The position numbers were made by a program, and so were the translations under genes. Shown here one piece after another: positions 13,016 through 17,045 of a stretch of DNA of 17,045 nucleotides (the first letter of the stretch is position 1; each line of letters opens with the position of its first letter). A model generated the notes under the pieces. The model was given only the letters and a program-made list of their open reading frames with translations. It ran no database searches and had not been told where the DNA came from. This stretch comes from Chloroflexota bacterium (GTDB lineage Bacteria; Chloroflexota; Dehalococcoidia; Tepidiformales; Tepidiformaceae), in NCBI GenBank assembly GCA_963169135.1, contig CAUJEQ010000254.1, positions 1-17,045 on the forward strand. The letters run 5' to 3'.

Positions 13016-13399
13016 CTACCGGGTTGTGCCGCTCTCCTTCGCCGCGGCGAACCCGGACGTGGCTCTCTGGAGCACCGTCTGGTAGTTCTGGAGCACGTCG
13101 ATCCACCCCGAAAGGAACACCTCGCCCGCCGTCGTCAGGCTATACATCCGCCTCGCCGGCCCCGATTCCGACGTGTCCCAGAACGAGGACACGAACCCCG
13201 ACTTCTCGAGTTGGCGGAGCGTCCGGTAAACCGTCCCGCTGTCCGACTGGGGCAATCCAGCCTGCGCCAGCCGCTGGGTCAGTTCATATCCGTACGCGTT
13301 CCAGCCCTTCAGGAAGGCGAGCAGGCTCGTCGCCAGCATCTCGCCGTGAAGGCGGGGTTTCGCTTCGGGTGTGTCGTTATCTGTCTTCCGGGTGGCCAT
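13016..13399 (-). CDS. PadR-family transcriptional regulator
   Basis: A 127-residue winged-helix protein. The PadR core begins LLAFLKGWNAYGYELTQRLA and continues through QSDSGTVYRTLRQLEKSGFV, the recognition helix and wing region. SESGPARRMYSLTTAGEVFL follows, and a C-terminal dimerisation helix ends the protein. The short C-terminus marks the small PadR subfamily. AGGAG 7 nt upstream supports the ATG at 13399. It diverges from the phasin-like gene across 119 nt packed with dyads, so it probably represses that gene, itself, or both. The inducer is unknown. Confidence 0.9.
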   Translation of the reverse strand: MATRKTDNDTPEAKPRLHGEMLATSLLAFLKGWNAYGYELTQRLAQAGLPQSDSGTVYRTLRQLEKSGFVSSFWDTSESGPARRMYSLTTAGEVFLSGWIDVLQNYQTVLQRATSGFAAAKESGTTR

Positions 13400-13437
13400 G
13401 GTGTCTCCTGCGATAACTGCAGTATGCAGCTAGAAGC

Positions 13438-13481
13438 ATCTTGTTGACAAGATCTTGCAGCTATGTGTAACTTGCACATAG
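13438..13481 (+). promoter_or_regulatory. Promoter and overlapping dyads of the phasin-like gene
   Basis: TTGACA (13444-13449) and TGTAAC (13466-13471) are spaced by 16 nt. The -10 lies inside a perfect dyad CTATGTG-TAACTTG-CACATAG (13461-13481), whose ATGT/ACAT ends resemble known PadR-family sites. A second dyad ATCTTG-TTGA-CAAGAT (13438-13453) covers the -35. TGCAGCTA occurs as a direct repeat at 13425 and 13456. Binding here would block transcription, which suits control by the divergent PadR protein. Confidence 0.6.
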
Positions 13482-13518
13482 ATACCGCGGCGCAACCGCA
13501 AAAGGAAACAATATCCCC

Positions 13519-13992
13519 ATGGCCAACGATCAGGTCCAGAAGTACTACAACTCCCTACTCGCCAGCTACGACGTCCTCGTCGACGCCGTCACCAGGGCGA
13601 ACGAGCGCGGCTTCAACGTCACGAAGCAGTTTGCCTCCGATGTCGCGAAGGGCCAGCGCGAAGCTCTTGAGCTTGGCAAGAAGCTCGCCGCCGAGCCGGC
13701 CGACATGAGCCATGTCTACGCAGCCGTGCTCGAGGCAACCACCGCGGCGCAAGGCCGTGCCCTTGCCTTCACCCAGGCCGCCTACCAGGAAGCCGTCACC
13801 GCTGGCGGGGACGCCCGCGAGGTCGTCCAGAAGATTGTCGACGCGAACAAGGAAACGGCCCAGGCCGCCGTCGAAGTCGCCCGAACGTGGGCAACTGCAA
13901 ATCCGGTGGCCGATGTGGTGAAGAAGAGCCTCGAGGCGATGCAGCCCGCCTCGAAGGACTCGAAGAAGAAGGCTGAAAAGGCTGCCGTCTAG
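13519..13992 (+). CDS. Phasin-like helical protein (PHA-granule type)
   Basis: A 157-residue, fully helical, alanine- and lysine-rich protein beginning MANDQVQKYYNSLLASYDVL. It ends in a lysine-rich tail (KDSKKKAEKAAV), as in PhaP/PhaF-type phasins. The middle has long amphipathic helices (VYAAVLEATTAAQGRALAFT, then NKETAQAAVEVARTW). Phasins coat polyhydroxyalkanoate granules. No PHA synthase lies in the window, and similar helical proteins can bind nucleoids or lipid surfaces, so the exact role is inferred. AAAAGGAAA upstream serves as the ribosome site. The PadR-type dyads over its promoter suggest tight control, and a very long hairpin terminator follows. Confidence 0.7.
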   Translation: MANDQVQKYYNSLLASYDVLVDAVTRANERGFNVTKQFASDVAKGQREALELGKKLAAEPADMSHVYAAVLEATTAAQGRALAFTQAAYQEAVTAGGDAREVVQKIVDANKETAQAAVEVARTWATANPVADVVKKSLEAMQPASKDSKKKAEKAAV

Positions 13993-14005
13993 GTCCCGAA
14001 GTCAG

Positions 14006-14049
14006 GGACAGCAGGAAGCCAGGTCGATCGACCTGGCTTCCTGTTGTCC
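14006..14049 (+). terminator. Long hairpin terminator after the phasin-like gene
   Basis: A 32-bp perfect palindrome (14012-14043) extends to a 22-bp stem (14006-14049) with one G-U pair. The T tract is poor, so termination rests on stem strength. It may also act as an RNA-stabilising 3' end. Confidence 0.65.
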
Positions 14050-14083
14050 GGCGCCGCCGCCCCCAGGGGCGTAAGCTCCGCGC

Positions 14084-14458
14084 ATGTCCTGGGATCACCA
14101 CGCCGGCGAGCCGTACTGCTACCTGACAACTACCGGCCGCACAACCGGCCAGCCCCGCGAGATCGAGATCTGGTTCGGGATCGCGGACTCAACGCTCTAC
14201 ATGCTCAGCGGCAGCGGTGGGGATGCAGGCCACCCGAAGGCCCACTGGGTCCGCAACCTCATCAAACACCCGCAAGTCACCGTTCGTATCGCTGGCCATA
14301 GCTTCGCCGGCCGTGCTCGCCTCGTTGGACCCGGGACCGGTGAGGACGCCCTCGCCCGGGCGCTCCTCGTCGAAAAGTACCAGTCCGGCTACGCCAACGA
14401 CCTCTCCGACTGGGGGCGCACGGCGCTGCCGGTCGCGGTCGACCGCTCGGTCCCTTAG
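14084..14458 (+). CDS. DDN-like (deazaflavin/F420-binding split-barrel) nitroreductase family protein
   Basis: A 124-residue split-barrel protein. TTTGRTTGQPREIEIWFG and the loop HPKAHWVRNLIKHPQVTVRI match the Ddn/Rv3547-type family, which uses F420H2 to reduce quinones or nitro compounds. The length is slightly short of the usual 130-150. ATG at 14084 follows the phasin terminator, with no strong ribosome site visible. The stop overlaps that of the convergent hydrolase gene by 4 nt (TTAG). Together with the LLM enzyme it suggests an F420-using cell. The substrate is unknown. Confidence 0.85.
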   Translation: MSWDHHAGEPYCYLTTTGRTTGQPREIEIWFGIADSTLYMLSGSGGDAGHPKAHWVRNLIKHPQVTVRIAGHSFAGRARLVGPGTGEDALARALLVEKYQSGYANDLSDWGRTALPVAVDRSVP

Positions 14459-15252
14459 CTCGCGGGCACTTCCCGGAGGCGCCGCGCCAGGACCCGGTAC
14501 ACGCCCGGGTGGAAAGCCATTCCCAGGTGTGTGCAGTTGACCTCGTCGTTCAGGGAGGAGTCTTCCTCCACGCAGTTCTCCCACTCCACCACGCCGTCCT
14601 TCTTCGAGTAGACCGCGTAGTGCGCGACTTCGTACTCCTCGGGCGACGCCATGCGGCGTCCAAAACTGCAGTTGCAGTGCGCGCTGAAACACGAAGGCTT
14701 CAGATTTCGGGCGACGTGCTTGCCTGCCGGCCCGCGCAAGGCCTCCGTGGCGGCGATGAGGGCAGGGTGTGCCGTGCCCGCTTCCCGGAACGGCGACCCC
14801 ATCGAAATAACGCACGAGACATACTCCGGGAAGCCCAGTGCGATGCTCCGGGTCAACAGCCCGCCGAGGCTGTGACCGATAAGCCTCACGCGCTGGCCCG
14901 TCTCGCCGTGCACCTTCTGGATCGTCTCCAGCAGTTTCGACGCAACGAAGTCCGGACAATCCGCGTTGCGGCCGATGTTCGAAAAGTGCGGCCGGTAACC
15001 GATCCGCGCGAGCCACCAGTAGAGCTCCATCATCGAGACATCCGTCGCGAGGAACCCCGGCACCACCACCACCGGCTCGCCTTCGCCACGGGGCACCCCC
15101 ACGCCCCAGTACACGCCAGATGTCCGGAGCGACATCCAGTCCAGGGGAAAGAGGGCTTCGCGCCACAGCGGTGTCGGCGTCGCCTCCGGCGCGGCATCCC
15201 CTGCGGATTGGGCCAGGGCGGCGTGGTTGAGCGAGAACTGCGCCGTCGTCAT
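14455..15252 (-). CDS. Alpha/beta hydrolase (lipase/esterase-like)
   Basis: A 265-residue hydrolase. The nucleophile elbow is GHSLGG with Ser128. The oxyanion strand is PVVVVPGFLATD (60-71), and Asp219 (SKKDGVV) and His242 (NCTHLGM) complete a plausible triad. MGSPFREAGT after the elbow is typical of lipases acting on lipophilic esters. Five cysteines in the C-terminal half (187, 193, 195, 227, 240) are unusual for a cytoplasmic enzyme and could form disulfides if it is exported, although no clear signal peptide is seen. GGAG about 6 nt upstream supports the ATG at 15252. It is convergent with the DDN-like gene. A PHA depolymerase or triacylglycerol esterase role is possible but not supported by specific residues. 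Confidence 0.88.
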   Translation of the reverse strand: MTTAQFSLNHAALAQSAGDAAPEATPTPLWREALFPLDWMSLRTSGVYWGVGVPRGEGEPVVVVPGFLATDVSMMELYWWLARIGYRPHFSNIGRNADCPDFVASKLLETIQKVHGETGQRVRLIGHSLGGLLTRSIALGFPEYVSCVISMGSPFREAGTAHPALIAATEALRGPAGKHVARNLKPSCFSAHCNCSFGRRMASPEEYEVAHYAVYSKKDGVVEWENCVEEDSSLNDEVNCTHLGMAFHPGVYRVLARRLREVPAS

Positions 15253-15401
15253 GCACTCTCCGTTGGTACCCGCCCGAATCGTCCTGCCGGGCGGACGCTA
15301 CAGACGAGACTGCGTTGCCGCAACCATTGTCCGCACGTATCCCAAGTATCGGTCCGTCTCATCCTGCGCGATAACCCGAGAAGCCGCCTGTCGGTGGCCG
15401 T

Positions 15402-15941
15402 TCACCCGCCCGCGAGTTCTCGCAGCACGATGGCGTCGGTCGGAAAGGCCAGCGGTGGGGGCGCCGCCGGGTCGAAATAGTCGAGCTCCGAAAGCTCCCC
15501 GTCCGCCGGGTACAGGTGTCCCCCGGCTACCTGTCCGTCGAACCAGATGCCCACCGTCTGGCGCTCGCGGTCGTGGAAGTTCGAATGCACCGCCGCCACG
15601 CCGGTCAGTTCGACTTCAAGCCCGGTCTCCTCCAGGAACTCCCGGACAGCCGCTTCACGTACATCCTCGTCCCACTCCAGCCGCCCGCAGGGGATGCACC
15701 ACAGCCCGGCGTACCGCCCCTGCGCCCTCCTGCCCATCAGCACCCACCCGGCTTCATCCCGAATGATCACCGCGACCCCCACTCCGGGGTAGTGCACTCG
15801 CACGTATCCACAGGCGGGACAGGTGGGCGGCCGCTCGCCCCCGCGGTAGTCAAAGAACAGCGCGCCGCCACAGTCCGGGCAGAACTGGCCGCGCGGCCGT
15901 TGCGAATCCCGCTCTCGCCATCCCGCACGCTGGTCGCTCAT
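15402..15941 (-). CDS. NUDIX hydrolase with N-terminal zinc ribbon
   Basis: A 179-residue protein with a zinc ribbon (Cys21, Cys24, Cys41, Cys44 in CPDCGG and CPACGY) and a complete NUDIX box. The box is Gly86, Glu92, Arg100-Glu101, Glu104-Glu105 and Gly107, in GRLEWDE and REFLEETGLE. The combination resembles NudC-like NADH pyrophosphatases and related housecleaning hydrolases of nucleoside diphosphates linked to other groups. The substrate is not certain. The ATG overlaps the stop of the upstream FMN-reductase gene (ATGA), so the two are translationally coupled. A shared role in NAD(P)H or flavin housekeeping is inferred from that. Confidence 0.92.
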   Translation of the reverse strand: MSDQRAGWRERDSQRPRGQFCPDCGGALFFDYRGGERPPTCPACGYVRVHYPGVGVAVIIRDEAGWVLMGRRAQGRYAGLWCIPCGRLEWDEDVREAAVREFLEETGLEVELTGVAAVHSNFHDRERQTVGIWFDGQVAGGHLYPADGELSELDYFDPAAPPPLAFPTDAIVLRELAGG

Positions 15942-16486
15942 GGCTGCGGCAGCTGTCCTGCCGCCCGCAGCGCTGCGAGGGCCACCAAATCCTCTGCCAC
16001 CTTCGCGATGGCGATCTTCACGCCTGCGTTGGCTGGCTCATCGCCCGCTCCCCAGTGGTTCGAAGCGCGCGAGATCACCACGTCCGGCACCGCCGCGACC
16101 GCACCGATGTGCCGCATCACGCGCACCACGTCGGTCACTGGTGGCTCCGCATCCCCTCCGGCGATGCCAATGATGGCAAACGGTTTGCCACCCGCATGCG
16201 GCAGGTCAATGAAGTCGAGAGCGTTCTTCAGCGCCCCTGGCATCGCGCCGTGATACGAAGGCACCGCGATCACGAATCCGTCCGCGGCCGAGCAGGCGGC
16301 CCGCCACGCCCCCACAGCCGCCGGGTATTGGTCCTCTGGCCGCCCGTCGAGCAGTGGGAGCGAGCCGATTTCGAACGTCTCGCACTGGGCGCCGTTTGCT
16401 TCCAGGGCCTTGAGCGTAAATTTGAGCGCCCGGTCGGCCGAGCTGCGGGGGCGAATACTGCCGTTGATGCCGAGGATCCGCGTCAT
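15938..16486 (-). CDS. NADPH-dependent FMN reductase (flavodoxin-like)
   Basis: A 182-residue flavodoxin-fold protein. GINGSIRPRSSADRAL is the FMN-phosphate loop, PSYHGAMPGALKNALDFIDLP is the isoalloxazine-side motif, and GGKPFAIIGIAGGDAEPP follows. These mark the NADPH-dependent FMN/azo/chromate reductase family. The length is normal. The ATG at 16486 has only a weak ribosome site. It starts the operon with the coupled NUDIX gene and diverges from the ribokinase gene across 62 nt, which shows no clear operator. It may supply reduced flavin to flavin-dependent monooxygenases. The actual electron acceptor is unknown. Confidence 0.92.
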   Translation of the reverse strand: MTRILGINGSIRPRSSADRALKFTLKALEANGAQCETFEIGSLPLLDGRPEDQYPAAVGAWRAACSAADGFVIAVPSYHGAMPGALKNALDFIDLPHAGGKPFAIIGIAGGDAEPPVTDVVRVMRHIGAVAAVPDVVISRASNHWGAGDEPANAGVKIAIAKVAEDLVALAALRAAGQLPQP

Positions 16487-16548
16487 TCGCCTAGCGTAAA
16501 GACCCGCGCGGGAAGATGCGATGCGCGTTCGCCCGGTAGACTCCGGCC

Positions 16549-17045
16549 ATGGTCAGGATCACTGTCGTCGGCTCGCTCATGATGGACCTCGTGGTCCGGG
16601 CGCCCCGGCTCCCCGCCGTTGGCGAGTCGCTCATCGCCCACAGCTTCCAGCAGTTCATCGGCGGCAAGGGCGGCAACCAGGCCACGGCCGCGGCCCGTCT
16701 CGGCGCCGAAGTCGCGATGGTTGGCCGTGTCGGCGACGACGACTTCGGGCGTGCGATCCTCGCCAACCTCCGCTACGAAGGCATCGACACGTCCGGTGTT
16801 TTCACCGACCCGGCCCTCGGCACCGGCGTCGCCGTGCCCATCGTCCTCGACGACGGAAACAACGCCATATTGGCGGTTCCGCGCGCGAACCTCGCGATGG
16901 GCGCCGCCGACATCCAGCGCGCACGCGCCGCCATCGAGGACGCCGACATCCTCATGGTTCAGTTCGAGGTTGGCATGGCCGCCATCGAGGCGGCGATGCA
17001 AATCGCCCGGGCGGCCGGCCGGGCTGTGATGCTGAACCCGGCGCC
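16549..17045 (+). CDS. rbsK: Ribokinase (PfkB-family sugar kinase), partial, 3' end off window
   Basis: The first 165 codons are visible. The sequence opens MVRITVVGSLMMDLVVRAPR, then FIGGKGGNQATAAARLGAEV (the ribokinase sugar-binding motif GGKGxNQA), VGRVGDDDFG, and late VMLNPAP, all typical of ribokinase. It would phosphorylate ribose or another pentose at O5 with ATP. The C-terminal ATP site and catalytic Asp are beyond the edge and cannot be checked. The ATG at 16549 has no strong ribosome site. No ribose transporter is in view. Another PfkB sugar kinase is possible, but the GGKGGNQA motif favours ribokinase. Confidence 0.88.
   Translation, partial: MVRITVVGSLMMDLVVRAPRLPAVGESLIAHSFQQFIGGKGGNQATAAARLGAEVAMVGRVGDDDFGRAILANLRYEGIDTSGVFTDPALGTGVAVPIVLDDGNNAILAVPRANLAMGAADIQRARAAIEDADILMVQFEVGMAAIEAAMQIARAAGRAVMLNPA

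Noticed and set aside
14189..15256. Minus-strand frame of 355 codons overlapping the hydrolase gene
   Set aside because: The hydrolase frame (Ser128, Asp219, His242) is clearly the real one in this interval. The other frame overlaps both the hydrolase and the DDN-like gene.

Overview
The window is GC-rich bacterial DNA, densely coded on both strands. It holds two probable F420-type oxidoreductases (an LLM-class enzyme and a DDN-like split-barrel protein), a thiolase/DUF35 pair, a DtxR/MntR regulator, a GGDEF/HD-GYP signalling protein, a sortase and a phasin-like protein. This mix, with no mycolate or sporulation genes in view, fits a free-living Chloroflexota (Dehalococcoidia-like) bacterium best. 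A high-GC actinobacterium cannot be excluded. The taxonomic call is inference, because no rRNA or tRNA gene is visible.

Layout. Positions 1-3843 carry minus-strand catabolic genes: a CMD-family protein, a large alkaline-phosphatase-superfamily hydrolase, a DUF35 OB-fold protein, and a thiolase that runs off the left edge. Positions 4000-5025 carry an LLM oxidoreductase on the plus strand. Positions 5037-7522 form a compact minus-strand unit: a DtxR/MntR-type metal regulator, then a REC-GGDEF-HD-GYP protein 15 nt later, then a 70-residue membrane protein overlapping by 4 nt. A 63-residue cysteine-bearing protein (7820-8011, minus) diverges from the most striking locus, two tandem ferritin-like/R2-like genes (8208-9251 and 9335-10555). 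The first keeps a full diiron ligand set. Its neighbour is a homologue that has lost about half of it. The pair ends in a strong terminator at about 10579-10613.

Positions 10632-11600 are the least conventional part. Two small minus-strand genes (72 and 61 aa) lie downstream of what looks like a free-standing mini-gene. That mini-gene has a CRP/FNR-like dyad, a TTGACA promoter, a strong ribosome binding site, an 18-codon reading frame, two short dyads and a terminator with seven T. Next to it a 17-bp perfect inverted repeat precedes a sortase gene.

The right third carries a GNAT acetyltransferase, a PadR regulator divergent from a phasin-like gene with dyads over the shared promoter, a DDN-like protein, an alpha/beta hydrolase, a NUDIX/FMN-reductase operon, and the start of a ribokinase that runs off the right edge.

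No CRISPR array, insertion sequence, phage gene, tRNA or rRNA was seen. The best candidates for something undescribed are the active/degenerate ferritin-like pair and the 18-codon transcription unit.
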